A stretch of DNA of 64,000 nucleotides from Oscillospiraceae bacterium (GCA_017436575.1 JAFSCU010000043.1:47948-111947), one strand, 5' to 3'. Positions 28,001 to 38,494 are shown, numbered from the stretch's first letter. The notes: a model not told the origin generated them from the letters alone. Program-made: numbers and translations.

Positions 28001-28467
28001 ATAATACCAAGAAAAATGAAGTCATGGGGTTTGTTACAGTGGAAGACCTTTCAGGCTCTATGGATATGCTGGTATTTCCAAATGTATTCAGAGAAGTTTC
28101 GGACATAATAAACGAGAACAATGTACTTATTGTAAATGGTACAGTATCACTGAAAGATGATGAAGCCACTATTCTTGCAGATTCCGTTTATGAAATAGGT
28201 TCAGAAGAAGCTGGTCATATACTGGCTGCAAAAAAAGACCCTAAATATGGACTTTATATCAAGGTTGACGGTCAGAATACACCACAGTTCAGGCAATGTT
28301 GTGGAGTGTTGGCCAGATACAGCGGTATGATGCCTGTATACTTTTATTTGCAGGATAAGAAACAATATGTAAAAGCTCCACAGAGACTGTGGATAAGAGA
28401 AAGCATAAATGCTCTTGATGAGCTTAAATACGTTGTAGGGGAAAGCAACGTAGTTATAAGAAAATAA
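25015..28467 (+). CDS. dnaE: DNA polymerase III alpha subunit, DnaE type
   Basis: Second replicative polymerase (1150 aa), thought to extend RNA primers before PolC takes over. PHP domain FVHLHLHTEYSLLDG at residues 5-19, palm catalytic MPDFDIDFCYE near 395, fingers, helix-hairpin-helix, and C-terminal OB fold (GFVTVEDLSGSMDMLVFPN near 1003). It has no inserted exonuclease. The start ATG lies just behind GAGGAT at the end of whiA. pfkA follows 13 nt later; accDA genes found between them in some relatives are absent. Confidence 0.98.
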   Translation: MNKDFVHLHLHTEYSLLDGACRIDRLMKHIKELGQSAVAITDHGVMYGCVDFYKKAKKEGIKPIIGCEVYVASRGRKDKVYKLDTYYHLVLLVKNETGYQNLTKLVTLGSSEGFYTKPRIDHELLEKYHEGLICLSACLAGEIPRALLAGDMERAEETALFYKKIFGEDYYIEIQDHHIEDQQTVLPMLLQLARKHDIQLVATNDCHYINKEDSKMQYALICVQTNKRLSDPDTLEFETDEFYVKSTDEMYDLFSYIPQACENTVKIAEKCNFDYEFGKTKLPKYTSPDGSPNQVFFEKLCRDGLVRRYGTITPEMTERLDYEIGIISKMGFVDYYLIVYDFINYARSHDIPVGPGRGSGAASLCAYCMGITNIDPLKYNLIFERFLNPERVSMPDFDIDFCYEKRQLVIDYVTRKYGNDHVCQIITFGTLAARGAVRDIGRVLDIPYNTVDKIAKLIPNNPAAHISIEKALKMSPELKAMYDGEGQVKELLDLAMKVEGMPRNASTHAAGVVITDQPVVEYIPLQSNDGQLVTQFPMTTIEELGLLKMDFLGLRTLTVIDQCEKMIQKTNPDFHADNIPLNDAKTFKLLEDGDTIGVFQFESGGMKSVLTGLKPVDIEDLIAVISLYRPGPMDSIPTFIQNRHHPEMIKYKHPLLEDILKVTNGCIVYQEQVMQICRTLAGYSYGQADLVRRAMAKKKADVMAAERSHFISGCAENGVSEDIAIEIFDEMSSFASYAFNKPHAAAYAYVAYQTAYLKAHYPKEFWAAMLTSIFENTAKILEYTQECRQRNIRILPPDINKGYSGFVVEGENLRYGMAAIKNVGKTFIDTMTAEREKNGEFVSIFDFCRRMADKGFNRRALESLVKVGAFDQFGINRRRLFINIDYLLNSINNEQKNKISGQLDLFSVPEVVEDSRFTFKDDRHFPQAEDYSDNEKLNLEKQLAGIYLSGHPLEKNQEYVKNISTCNISRLTNEGNEVYDNTKQTLVVIVSKYRTYNTKKNEVMGFVTVEDLSGSMDMLVFPNVFREVSDIINENNVLIVNGTVSLKDDEATILADSVYEIGSEEAGHILAAKKDPKYGLYIKVDGQNTPQFRQCCGVLARYSGMMPVYFYLQDKKQYVKAPQRLWIRESINALDELKYVVGESNVVIRK

Positions 28468-28480
28468 GAGGTGAGATTAA

Positions 28481-29452
28481 ATGGGAGATATTAAAACAAT
28501 TGGTGTTCTTACCAGTGGTGGCGACGCACCTGGTATGAACCCTGCAATCCGTGCTGTTGTACGTGCTGCAATATTTAATGGTTTTAATGTCAAAGGTATC
28601 AGACATGGTTACAATGGTCTTATCAATGATGATATTTTTGATATGAACCTGCGCAGTGTTTCTGAAATCATTCATCGTGGCGGTACAATGCTGTATACAG
28701 CACGATCACTGGAATTCCAGACACTGGAAGGTCAGCTGAAAGCAGTGGAAAACTGTAAAAAACATGGTATTGATGCATTGGTAGTTATAGGTGGTGACGG
28801 TACATTCCGTGGTGCACAGGCTATTTCCAGACATGGTATCAGAACAATTGGTATTCCAGGTACAATCGATAATGACATTGCATGCAGTGATTATACAATC
28901 GGTTTCGACACTGCATTGAATACTGCAATGGAAATGATCGATAAACTTCGTGATACAACACAGAGCCATGAAAGATGTTCTGTTGTAGAAGTTATGGGCA
29001 GACATGCAGGCTATATTGCTGTAAATACAGGTATTGCAACAGGTGCATTGTGTGTACTGGTACCTGAACAGCCTTGGGATATCGACAAGGATGTAATTGC
29101 AAGAATCAAGGAAACACAGGCTGAAGGCAAGAAAAACTTCCTTATCATTGTTGCAGAAGGTGCAGGTAAAGCATTGAAAATCGCAGAACAGATTCAGGAA
29201 AAAACAGGTCTTGATACCCGTGGTACAGTTCTTGGCCATGTGCAGCGTGGCGGTTCGCCAAGTATGCGAGACAGAGTTGTTGCTGCACAGATGGGGGTTC
29301 ATGCTATTGAATTGCTGCAGGCAGGTATTTATAACCGAGTAGTTGCAATGAAAAATGATGCTATCGTAGATTATGAAATTGAAGAAGCTTTGAATATGAA
29401 GAAAGAACTGGACCCACTTATGCTGGGTGTAGCAAAAGTTGTTTCTATTTAA
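28481..29452 (+). CDS. pfkA: ATP-dependent 6-phosphofructokinase
   Basis: Committed glycolytic step, fructose 6-phosphate to fructose 1,6-bisphosphate. 323 aa. LTSGGDAPGMN at the N-terminus binds ATP, VVIGGDGTFRGA near residue 100, GIPGTIDNDI gives the catalytic Asp, and EVMGRHAGYIA follows. The Gly of GGDGT marks the ATP-type enzyme. It is last in the hprK operon and closed by a strong terminator. Its product FBP stimulates HprK kinase activity in studied Firmicutes. Confidence 0.97.
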   Translation: MGDIKTIGVLTSGGDAPGMNPAIRAVVRAAIFNGFNVKGIRHGYNGLINDDIFDMNLRSVSEIIHRGGTMLYTARSLEFQTLEGQLKAVENCKKHGIDALVVIGGDGTFRGAQAISRHGIRTIGIPGTIDNDIACSDYTIGFDTALNTAMEMIDKLRDTTQSHERCSVVEVMGRHAGYIAVNTGIATGALCVLVPEQPWDIDKDVIARIKETQAEGKKNFLIIVAEGAGKALKIAEQIQEKTGLDTRGTVLGHVQRGGSPSMRDRVVAAQMGVHAIELLQAGIYNRVVAMKNDAIVDYEIEEALNMKKELDPLMLGVAKVVSI

Positions 29453-29457
29453 TAATT

Positions 29458-29488
29458 ACAGCCAGGTGGATTCACCTGGCTGTTTTTT
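29458..29488 (+). terminator. Strong terminator after pfkA
   Basis: ACAGCCAGGTG (29458-29468) pairs perfectly with CACCTGGCTGT (29473-29483), GATT loop, then TTTTTAT. It closes the 8-kb hprK operon. Confidence 0.95.
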
Positions 29489-29491
29489 ATT

Positions 29492-29521
29492 CAATATCAG
29501 CTTTTGTATTGAATATACTGT
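29492..29521 (+). promoter_or_regulatory. Possible SigE-type promoter of yunB
   Basis: CAATATC (29492-29498), about 15 nt, then TATACTGT (29514-29521). This resembles the mother-cell SigE pattern (KMATATT, CATACANT), with one mismatch in the -35 and two in the -10, and agrees with SigE control of yunB in Bacillus. Confidence 0.35.
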
Positions 29522-29534
29522 TATAGGTGATTCA

Positions 29535-30182
29535 ATGCTAAAAAGAAATAAAACTAAAAACAGTATTTTCAAAAACAAATTATTAATATTTTTATTTATG
29601 TTTACTATAATATTTGTTTTTATAGACAGCAGAATAAGACCGCAGATTATTACTTTGGCCAGATATAAAGTACAGTCTGTTGTTACACAGGCTGCAAACC
29701 AGGCAATAATAGAACAGATGGAACAATCTCCGTTGTCTTATGGTGACCTGATAACAGTACAAAGAAATGAAAATGGTGAAATAACTTTATTATCCTATAA
29801 TGCACTCGAAGTAAACAGACTGAAATCACAGATTACTTCTACAGTTATAAGTAAAGTTCAGATGATGGATAAAGCTGATATTTATATTCCTATTGGAAGT
29901 ATTTCAAATCTTGACATGTTAAACAATAAAGGCCCTCTGCTGCATTTTGTAATTACACCTGCAGCATTTGTGGAAACTGATATTGAGAGTGAATTTGAAA
30001 CAACAGGTATAAATCAGGTAAATCACAGGATTTTTATTGTATTGAAAATTTCTGCATCAGCTCTTATCCCAAATTACTCGACAGATGTTGAATTTAAAAC
30101 AAGAGTATGTGTCGCACAGACGGTAATTGTAGGCAAGGTACCGGAAAATATTTTTGATAATCTTCATTATTTAGACGATTGA
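29535..30182 (+). CDS. yunB: Sporulation protein YunB
   Basis: 215-residue single-pass membrane protein of the YunB family, made in the mother cell in Bacillus and needed for efficient sporulation. One membrane helix at about residues 14-32, then an extracytoplasmic domain with ANQAIIEQM, LSYNALEVNRLKSQIT and IYIPIGSI segments typical of the family. The start is ATG 29535 behind AGGTGA; an ORF opening 96 nt earlier inside pfkA has no ribosome site. Biochemical function is unknown. Confidence 0.88.
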   Translation: MLKRNKTKNSIFKNKLLIFLFMFTIIFVFIDSRIRPQIITLARYKVQSVVTQAANQAIIEQMEQSPLSYGDLITVQRNENGEITLLSYNALEVNRLKSQITSTVISKVQMMDKADIYIPIGSISNLDMLNNKGPLLHFVITPAAFVETDIESEFETTGINQVNHRIFIVLKISASALIPNYSTDVEFKTRVCVAQTVIVGKVPENIFDNLHYLDD

Positions 30183-30184
30183 TA

Positions 30185-30213
30185 TTGTAAAAAATACTTA
30201 TTTTTGCTATAAT
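30185..30213 (+). promoter_or_regulatory. Promoter of ligA-gatCAB
   Basis: TTGTAA (30185-30190), 17-nt spacer, TATAAT (30208-30213), 30 nt before the ligA ATG. Confidence 0.75.
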
Positions 30214-30239
30214 AAATTGTTGAAATTTTTGAGGTGTAA

Positions 30240-32222
<1,983 letters not shown>

Positions 32223-32234
32223 GGGGAGACAAAA

Positions 32235-32507
32235 ATGGAAATTGATATTATGCGTCTTGCAAAACTTGCAAAACTTTCCATTCCGGAAGACAAAGTAGAA
32301 GAATTCCGCAGCAAAATGGAAAGTATTATTCAAATGGTTGAAAATCTTCCGGATGACCTTGATACAACAGGTTCACTGGTTGACCCGGACGATACAATGG
32401 AACTGAGAAAAGATGAAGTTCAGCCATCTTTCCCAAGAAATGAAATGCTGCGGAATGCTCCATACACAGCAGCCGGCTGCATTCTTATACCAAAAGTTGT
32501 TGATTAA
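32235..32507 (+). CDS. gatC: Glutamyl-tRNA(Gln)/aspartyl-tRNA(Asn) amidotransferase subunit C
   Basis: Small structural subunit (90 aa) that stabilises GatA and links it to GatB. Family pattern: LAKLAKLSIPEDKVEEFRSKM at the N-terminus and LRKDEVQPSFPRNEML near residue 56. GGGGAG precedes the ATG. gatA follows after 18 nt, gatB after gatA; all three genes of the complex are present and intact. Confidence 0.96.
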   Translation: MEIDIMRLAKLAKLSIPEDKVEEFRSKMESIIQMVENLPDDLDTTGSLVDPDDTMELRKDEVQPSFPRNEMLRNAPYTAAGCILIPKVVD

Positions 32508-32525
32508 TTAAGAAGGAGATTTGAA

Positions 32526-33974
32526 ATGGATAAATTATATAGCTTGACAGCTGGCCAGATGAAAGATCTTCTTGATAAAAGAGAAGTTACAGCTGTTGAA
32601 ATTACAAAATCCGTAATAGAAAACATAGAAAGAACAGACAAAGAAATTCAGGCATATATTACCTATAACTTTGACCAGGCTCTCCAGCAGGCAGCAGGAG
32701 CTGATGAAAAGAGAGCTAAAGGCGAACAGCTGGGCGAACTTGCAGGTATTCCTGTAGCCTTAAAGGACAATATGTGTACAAAGAATCTGCGCACAACAGC
32801 AGGTTCAAAAATACTGGGTAACTTTGTACCGCCATACAATGCTACAGTAGTGGAAAAACTGTTGGCAGACGGCGCTGTTATCATAGGTAAAACAACATGT
32901 GACGAATTCGCAATGGGTTCTTCCGGCGAAAACTCTGCATTCCAGGTTGCAAGAAACCCTTGGGATACAACAAGAGTGCCAGGCGGTTCTTCATCCGGTT
33001 CAGCTGCAACAGTTGCAGCAAGCCAGGTACCATTGGCGCTGGGTTCTGACACAGGTGGTTCTATCCGTCAGCCAGCTTGTCTGACCGGTATCGTTGGTAT
33101 GAAGCCAACATACGGTGCTGTTTCACGTTATGGTCTTATTGCCTATGGTTCATCTCTTGACCAGATTGGTCCTATGGCCAGAACAGTTGACGACACAGCT
33201 ATGCTGTTTAAAGCTATCTGTGGCAGAGACAAAATGGATGCTACAAGCAAAGATTACACATATACACCTTATGGCGACAGTGTAAAAGGTATGAAACTTG
33301 GTCTGCCAAAAGAATATTTTGGCGAAGGTATTTCTGCTGAAGTTAAAGAAAAAATCTATGCTGCAGTAGAAACACTGAAAGAACAGGGCGCTGAAATTGT
33401 TGAAGTATCCCTGCCATCCACAGACTATGCTCTGTCTGCTTACTATATCATCGCTTGCGCAGAAGCTTCCTCAAACCTTGGTCGTTTTGATGGTGTTAAA
33501 TATGGTTTCACAGGCTCTGACAGAAGCAGCCTTGAAAACCTGTATGTTTCTTCAAGAAGTGAAGGCTTTGGTGAAGAAGTACAGAGAAGAATTCTTCTGG
33601 GTACTTATGTACTCTCCAGTGGTTTCTACGATGCTTACTACAAAAAAGCTAAAATGCTGCAGAAAGTAATCAGAAAAGAATTTGAAGACGCTCTTAAACT
33701 CTGCGATGCTATCATCACACCACTTAACCCAACAACTGCTTTCAAAATTGGTGAAAAGAGTGACGACCCTGTTGCAATGTGGGCAGGTGATATCTGTACA
33801 GTTACACTGAATATCGCAGGTCTGCCAGGTATCAACGTACCTTGTGGCTTTGACAGCAACAATATGCCTGTTGGTTTCCAGGTTCTCGGTCGCAAATTCT
33901 CTGAATCTACATTATTGACAATCGCAAAATGCTACGAAAATACAGTTGGCGGCTTTGCAGTAAAGGAGTTTTAA
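32526..33974 (+). CDS. gatA: Glutamyl-tRNA(Gln)/aspartyl-tRNA(Asn) amidotransferase subunit A
   Basis: Amidase-signature glutaminase subunit (482 aa) that frees ammonia for transamidation of mischarged tRNA. Catalytic triad visible: Lys80 in ALKDNM, cis-Ser near 155 in GGSSSGSAA, and nucleophile Ser179 in DTGGSIRQPA. AAGGAG precedes the ATG. Its presence implies that glutaminyl-tRNA (and perhaps asparaginyl-tRNA) is made indirectly in this organism. Confidence 0.97.
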   Translation: MDKLYSLTAGQMKDLLDKREVTAVEITKSVIENIERTDKEIQAYITYNFDQALQQAAGADEKRAKGEQLGELAGIPVALKDNMCTKNLRTTAGSKILGNFVPPYNATVVEKLLADGAVIIGKTTCDEFAMGSSGENSAFQVARNPWDTTRVPGGSSSGSAATVAASQVPLALGSDTGGSIRQPACLTGIVGMKPTYGAVSRYGLIAYGSSLDQIGPMARTVDDTAMLFKAICGRDKMDATSKDYTYTPYGDSVKGMKLGLPKEYFGEGISAEVKEKIYAAVETLKEQGAEIVEVSLPSTDYALSAYYIIACAEASSNLGRFDGVKYGFTGSDRSSLENLYVSSRSEGFGEEVQRRILLGTYVLSSGFYDAYYKKAKMLQKVIRKEFEDALKLCDAIITPLNPTTAFKIGEKSDDPVAMWAGDICTVTLNIAGLPGINVPCGFDSNNMPVGFQVLGRKFSESTLLTIAKCYENTVGGFAVKEF

Positions 33975-33977
33975 GTT

Positions 33978-35420
33978 ATGAATAGCAATTACGAAATTGT
34001 TGTGGGTCTTGAAGTTCATGCTGAGCTTTCCACTGAAACAAAAATCTTCTGTGGCTGTAAAAATGAATTCGGCGCAGAAGTAAATACAAATGTTTGTCCT
34101 GTATGTATGGGTCTGCCAGGCACACTGCCTGTTCTCAATGAACAGGTTGTTGAATATGCAATCAAAATGGGCCACGCAATGAACTGTACAATCAATGGCA
34201 CAACAAAACACGACAGAAAAAACTATTTCTATCCTGACCTTCCAAAATCATACCAGATTTCACAGTTTGATATTCCACTGTGTGAAAATGGCTATCTTGA
34301 TGTACTGGTAGGCGACGAAGTAAAAAGAATCGGTGTAACAAGAATTCATATCGAAGAAGATGCCGGTAAACTGATTCATGATGATTCACTGGGCGGTTCA
34401 CTGGCTGACTACAACCGCTGTGGTGTGCCACTTATCGAAATCGTTTCCGAACCTGATATCCGTTCTGCTGATGAAGCAAAGGCATATCTGGATACAATTC
34501 ACACAACTTTGCTGTACCTTGGTATTTCTGATGCCAAAATGCAGGAAGGTTCAGTTCGCTGTGACGTAAACGTTTCTGTAAGACCTGTAGGTTCTACAGA
34601 GTTTGGCACACGCGTAGAAATGAAAAATGTAAACAGCTTCTCTGCAGCACACCGTGCAATCAACTACGAAGCTGCAAGACAGATTAAAGTGCTGGAAAAC
34701 GGCGGTGAAATCGTACAGGAAACAAGAAGATGGGACGATGTAAAAGGCGTTAACGTTCTGCTGCGTTCAAAAGAAGATGCACAGGACTATCGTTACTTCC
34801 CAGACCCAGACCTGCTGACTTTTACAGTATCTGATGAAAAAATCGCTGAAATCAAAGCTTCTATCCCTGAACTGCCGGTTGCAAAAACAATGAGATATAT
34901 GTCTGAACATGGTCTGTCCAGAGCAGATAGCGAACTGCTGGCTCTCAACAAAAACACAGCTGCTTTCTTTGAAGCAGTGGTTGCAACAGGCAAATGTGAA
35001 CCAAAATCAGTTTCAAACTGGATTCTTGGTGATATTTACAAAGTTCTCAACGAAAGAAAATGTGAAATCACAGACTTGGCTCTTACACCTGCAAATCTGG
35101 CAGAAATGATCAGTCTTATTGAAAAGAAAACTATTTCCAATGCTGCTGGTAAAACTGTTCTGGAAATTATCCTGAATGAAGACAAAGACCCTAACGAAAT
35201 CGTTAAGGAAAAAGGTCTTGCCCAGGTTTCTGACACAGGTGCTCTCAATGCTATTGTTGAAAAAGTTCTGGCAAACAACGAAAAAGCTGTTGCTGATTTT
35301 AAAAACGGCAAAACAAATGTTGTTGGTTTTCTTGTTGGTCAGTGTATGAAAGAAAGCCGCGGTAAAGGCAACCCAGCTATGCTGAAAGATATGGTTGTTG
35401 CTGCAATCGAAAAAATGTAA
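33978..35420 (+). CDS. gatB: Glutamyl-tRNA(Gln)/aspartyl-tRNA(Asn) amidotransferase subunit B
   Basis: Kinase/transamidase subunit (480 aa) that activates the tRNA-bound Glu or Asp and amidates it. Family blocks: VVGLEVHAELSTETKIFCGC at the start with zinc Cys residues, NVCPVCMGLPGTLPVLN, and RKNYFYPDLPKSYQISQ; the C-terminal YqeY-like tail ends GKGNPAMLKDMVVAAI. It starts 3 nt after gatA behind AAGGAG. A 13-bp hairpin follows the stop. Confidence 0.97.
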   Translation: MNSNYEIVVGLEVHAELSTETKIFCGCKNEFGAEVNTNVCPVCMGLPGTLPVLNEQVVEYAIKMGHAMNCTINGTTKHDRKNYFYPDLPKSYQISQFDIPLCENGYLDVLVGDEVKRIGVTRIHIEEDAGKLIHDDSLGGSLADYNRCGVPLIEIVSEPDIRSADEAKAYLDTIHTTLLYLGISDAKMQEGSVRCDVNVSVRPVGSTEFGTRVEMKNVNSFSAAHRAINYEAARQIKVLENGGEIVQETRRWDDVKGVNVLLRSKEDAQDYRYFPDPDLLTFTVSDEKIAEIKASIPELPVAKTMRYMSEHGLSRADSELLALNKNTAAFFEAVVATGKCEPKSVSNWILGDIYKVLNERKCEITDLALTPANLAEMISLIEKKTISNAAGKTVLEIILNEDKDPNEIVKEKGLAQVSDTGALNAIVEKVLANNEKAVADFKNGKTNVVGFLVGQCMKESRGKGNPAMLKDMVVAAIEKM

Positions 35421-35429
35421 AATTATATT

Positions 35430-35468
35430 CTTAAAATCATAGGGATTTTTCTCTATGATTTTAAGTTT
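35430..35468 (+). terminator. Hairpin after gatB (probable terminator)
   Basis: CTTAAAATCATAG (35430-35442) pairs perfectly with CTATGATTTTAAG (35453-35465) around a T-rich loop. Only TTTAC follows, so termination may be weak; a 3' stabilising role is also possible. Confidence 0.6.
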
Positions 35469-35501
35469 ACTTATCACTATTTTTATAAGGAGAATCCAGG
35501 T

Positions 35502-37268
35502 ATGAAATACTTCCCAAAAGATAAAAAAGCACTTATGATGGCAGCTCTTGGCAGAATTCCTGCTGACCTGGCGATTACCAATGCAAATCTTGTAAATGTT
35601 TTTACAGGTGAAGTTTATAAAGCCAACGTATTTGTACATGATGGTTTTGTAGCCCATGTTGAAACAGAAGATTTCGATACTGTAAATGCTCAAGAAATCA
35701 TTGATGCAAAAGGAATGTATCTTACACCGGGCTTTATTGATGCCCATGTACATATTGAAAGCTCTATGATGATTCCACGCAACTTTGCAAAAGCTGTTAT
35801 TCCACATGGCACAACAATGGTTATAACAGACCCACATGAAATTGCCAATGTTTACGGTATCAGAGCTGTTGAGTATATGAATGCACAGACAGAAGGACTG
35901 CCAATGAAAATGTATATCGACATTCCTTCCTGTGTTCCGGCAGTTCCAGGCCTGGAAAACGCCGGTGCTACATTTTTGGCTGAAGATATTAGAAAAATGC
36001 TCAGCCTTTCCAATGTTATCGGCCTGGCAGAAGTAATGGATTTTATCGGTGTTTACAATGCTGATGACAGAATGATGGATATTCTGAAAGTATTTGAAGA
36101 AGACGGCAGATATATTCAGGGGCATGCTCCCGGACTTAAAGGCAGACAGCTGTCATCCTATAGAATAGGTGGCCCTACAACCTGCCACGAAACAAGAAAT
36201 GACTGGGAAGTTAAGCCTAAAATGCGCAGTGGTATGTATGTTGATGCACGTTCATCATCCATTGCCAAAAACATTCCTGCAATTCTCAATGGTCTTGAAG
36301 GTGTTAAATTCTATGACAGACTTACATTCTGTACAGACGACAGGGAAGTAGACGAAATCATTGCCAGCGGTCATATGAATGACGTACTGCGCGATGCGGT
36401 AAAATGTGGCTTTGATCCTGTTACAGCTATCAAATCCTGTACACTCAATGCTGCACAGGCTGTACATATGGAAAACTATGGCGCAATTGCACCGGGATAT
36501 GTTGCAGATATGCTGCTTATGCCTTCTCTTGAAGAACTGAAACCTGCATACGTATTTACAGACGGCAATCTTGTTGCTAAAGATGGGGTGCTGCTTGCAG
36601 AAATTCCAACACTCAAATTTGATATTGAAGAAGAAAACAGTGTAAATGCACCTGACTTTACAGCCGAAGATTTTAAACTTAAATATGAAAAAGGCAATAA
36701 AGTTAAAGTAAATATGATGGAATACCTTGATTTCAATGGTTCCACATCTGTATGTACACAGATTGAACTGCCTGTAGTTGATGGTGTTGTTGATATTTCA
36801 GCTGATGACAGCCTGCATTATGCAATTATTGTTAACCGTTACGGAAAAGGTACATTTACAAAAGGTGTTGTAAAGAATTTTGGCAAAATCAATGCTGCAT
36901 GGGGTTCAACAGTATCCCACGACAGCCATAATATCTCCATTGTTTACAAAAAGCCTGAAGATGCACTGGTTGTTTACGAATGTCTGAAAAAGACAGGCGG
37001 TGGACAGGCTCTTGCTGAAAACGGTCAGGTTATTGCCAATGTGGTGCTGAATGTTGGCGGTCTTATGAGCAACAAATCAAATGAAGAATTGGCTGCTGAA
37101 GTACAGAATATGAAAGTAGCACTAAAAAATGCCGGCCTTGATCTTGCCAACCCAATGCTGAGAATTGTAACTTTAGCGTTGCCTGTTGTTCCAAAAGTTA
37201 AATTCAGTGATATGGGTCTTGTTGATGTAAACAAACAGGAATTTATCCCTATTTTTGTGGAAGAATAA
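35502..37268 (+). CDS. ade: Adenine deaminase
   Basis: Amidohydrolase converting adenine to hypoxanthine for purine salvage, 588 aa. Metal-binding HVHIES near residue 82, VITDPHEIANV near 109, QGHAPGL near 207, DARSSSIAKNI, and the C-terminal adenine deaminase domain ending LALPVVP...VDVNKQEFI. AAGGAG precedes the ATG. It is followed after 3 nt by a methyltransferase gene, so the two are probably cotranscribed. No purine riboswitch was seen in the 81-nt gap upstream. Confidence 0.95.
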   Translation: MKYFPKDKKALMMAALGRIPADLAITNANLVNVFTGEVYKANVFVHDGFVAHVETEDFDTVNAQEIIDAKGMYLTPGFIDAHVHIESSMMIPRNFAKAVIPHGTTMVITDPHEIANVYGIRAVEYMNAQTEGLPMKMYIDIPSCVPAVPGLENAGATFLAEDIRKMLSLSNVIGLAEVMDFIGVYNADDRMMDILKVFEEDGRYIQGHAPGLKGRQLSSYRIGGPTTCHETRNDWEVKPKMRSGMYVDARSSSIAKNIPAILNGLEGVKFYDRLTFCTDDREVDEIIASGHMNDVLRDAVKCGFDPVTAIKSCTLNAAQAVHMENYGAIAPGYVADMLLMPSLEELKPAYVFTDGNLVAKDGVLLAEIPTLKFDIEEENSVNAPDFTAEDFKLKYEKGNKVKVNMMEYLDFNGSTSVCTQIELPVVDGVVDISADDSLHYAIIVNRYGKGTFTKGVVKNFGKINAAWGSTVSHDSHNISIVYKKPEDALVVYECLKKTGGGQALAENGQVIANVVLNVGGLMSNKSNEELAAEVQNMKVALKNAGLDLANPMLRIVTLALPVVPKVKFSDMGLVDVNKQEFIPIFVEE

Positions 37269-37271
37269 ATT

Positions 37272-38423
37272 ATGATAAATGAAAAATTAATTAAATATTT
37301 CAGCCAGGATATTGCTCTTGCTGTTATCAGCGGACTGAAAAAAGGTGCAGACTGTGAATTTTCCAAAGTTACTGTCAGACCGTTTTCATCAGGCGACAGT
37401 TTGAAATATCAGTTTGAATATACTGTAAAAGCACAGGTGAAACATAAAAATGTTTCAGCTGATGAACTGGTTGACGAAGTGGCTGAATTATTGGAAAACT
37501 ATTTTACACAGTGTATGGTTTATGGCAGAGAAAATGATTTCCATATCAACTGCTTTAATGGCAAAGTGAAAGCAAAAACCATGCCTCCAAGCAAAAAAGT
37601 GTCTGTAAAAGCTCATAACAAAAAGAAGGAATACATCCTCAATGAAGGTGAAGAAATAGATTTTCTTATCTATCTTGGTGTTATGACAAAAGAGGGCAAA
37701 GTTGTAAAGGCAAAATACAATAAGTTTCGCCAGATAAACAAATATCTGGAGTTGCTGAAAACCTCTCTTGATATTTTGCCAACTGACAGACCTCTGAAAA
37801 TTGTAGATTTTGGCTGTGGTAAAGCATATCTTACCTTTGCACTTTACTACTATGTGGTTAAAATTCTTGGCAGACAGGCAGACATTACCGGCCTTGACCT
37901 GAAAGAAGATGTAATCGATTACTGTAATAAAGTTGCAAAAGATTTGAATTACACTACTCTTGAGTTCCAGAAAGGTGATATCAAAGACTATGACCGCACA
38001 CAGGATGTAGATATGGTTATAATGCTTCATGCCTGTGATAATGCAACCGACGAAGGCATTGTTCAGTCTTTGAGATTCAATGCAAAAATAATAATTGCAG
38101 TCCCTTGCTGTCAGCACGAATTCTTTAAACAGATTGGCAATGAAAATTTGCAGCCGCTACTGCAGTTTGGCACATTGAAAGAAAGATTTTCTGCCCTTGC
38201 AACAGACAGTTTACGTGCCCAGATTCTGAAAGCTCTTGGGTTTGATGTATCAGTTATGGAATTTATAGATACAGAACATACTCCTAAAAATATTGCAATC
38301 AGAGCAATCAGAAACGGTGGTTTCAATCAGAAAGAATTCGATAACTATACTGCATTCCGTGATTATTTTAATCTTAAACCTTATATCGAAAGACGATTGA
38401 AAGAAGAAAATATTCTTAAATAA
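37272..38423 (+). CDS. Class I SAM-dependent methyltransferase (Methyltransf_32-like)
   Basis: 383-residue protein with an N-terminal alpha/beta domain of unknown role (1-110) and a Rossmann methyltransferase domain: KIVDFGCGKAYLTFALY near residues 176-192 (SAM loop), ITGLDLKEDVIDYC, MLHACDNATDE near 256, and VPCCQHEFFKQ. The CCQHE segment is typical of the Methyltransf_32 family. The substrate is unknown. It shares a transcript with ade and is closed by a terminator. The call as a methyltransferase is firm; the target is not. Confidence 0.85.
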   Translation: MINEKLIKYFSQDIALAVISGLKKGADCEFSKVTVRPFSSGDSLKYQFEYTVKAQVKHKNVSADELVDEVAELLENYFTQCMVYGRENDFHINCFNGKVKAKTMPPSKKVSVKAHNKKKEYILNEGEEIDFLIYLGVMTKEGKVVKAKYNKFRQINKYLELLKTSLDILPTDRPLKIVDFGCGKAYLTFALYYYVVKILGRQADITGLDLKEDVIDYCNKVAKDLNYTTLEFQKGDIKDYDRTQDVDMVIMLHACDNATDEGIVQSLRFNAKIIIAVPCCQHEFFKQIGNENLQPLLQFGTLKERFSALATDSLRAQILKALGFDVSVMEFIDTEHTPKNIAIRAIRNGGFNQKEFDNYTAFRDYFNLKPYIERRLKEENILK

Positions 38424-38430
38424 TTTTATA

Positions 38431-38463
38431 TCCCCATGTTGTATACATGGGGATTATTTTTTT
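38431..38463 (+). terminator. Terminator after the methyltransferase gene
   Basis: TCCCCATGT (38431-38439) pairs with ACATGGGGA (38445-38453), followed by TTATTTTTTTT. It separates the ade transcript from the sporulation operon. Confidence 0.93.
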
Positions 38464-38465
38464 TG

Positions 38466-38494
38466 TTCTTATTTTGTGGACAAGTACATATCTA
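38466..38494 (+). promoter_or_regulatory. Possible SigE-type promoter of the spoIIIA operon
   Basis: TTCTTATT (38466-38473), 13-nt spacer, CATATCTA (38487-38494). Partial agreement with the SigE pattern (GKMATATT, CATACANT); the -35 is better than the -10. The location and the known SigE control of spoIIIA in Bacillus favour it. Confidence 0.35.

Noticed and set aside
35421-35501. Purine riboswitch upstream of adenine deaminase
   Set aside because: The gap is only 81 nt and is taken up by one 13-bp hairpin and the ribosome site; no three-way junction or conserved purine-riboswitch core is visible.
35013-36125. 370-codon open frame on the minus strand across the end of gatB and the start of ade
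   Set aside because: It runs antisense to two well-conserved genes and across their intergenic hairpin. Its translation is rich in Cys, Phe, Asn and His without domain features, typical of the reverse of an AT-rich coding strand.
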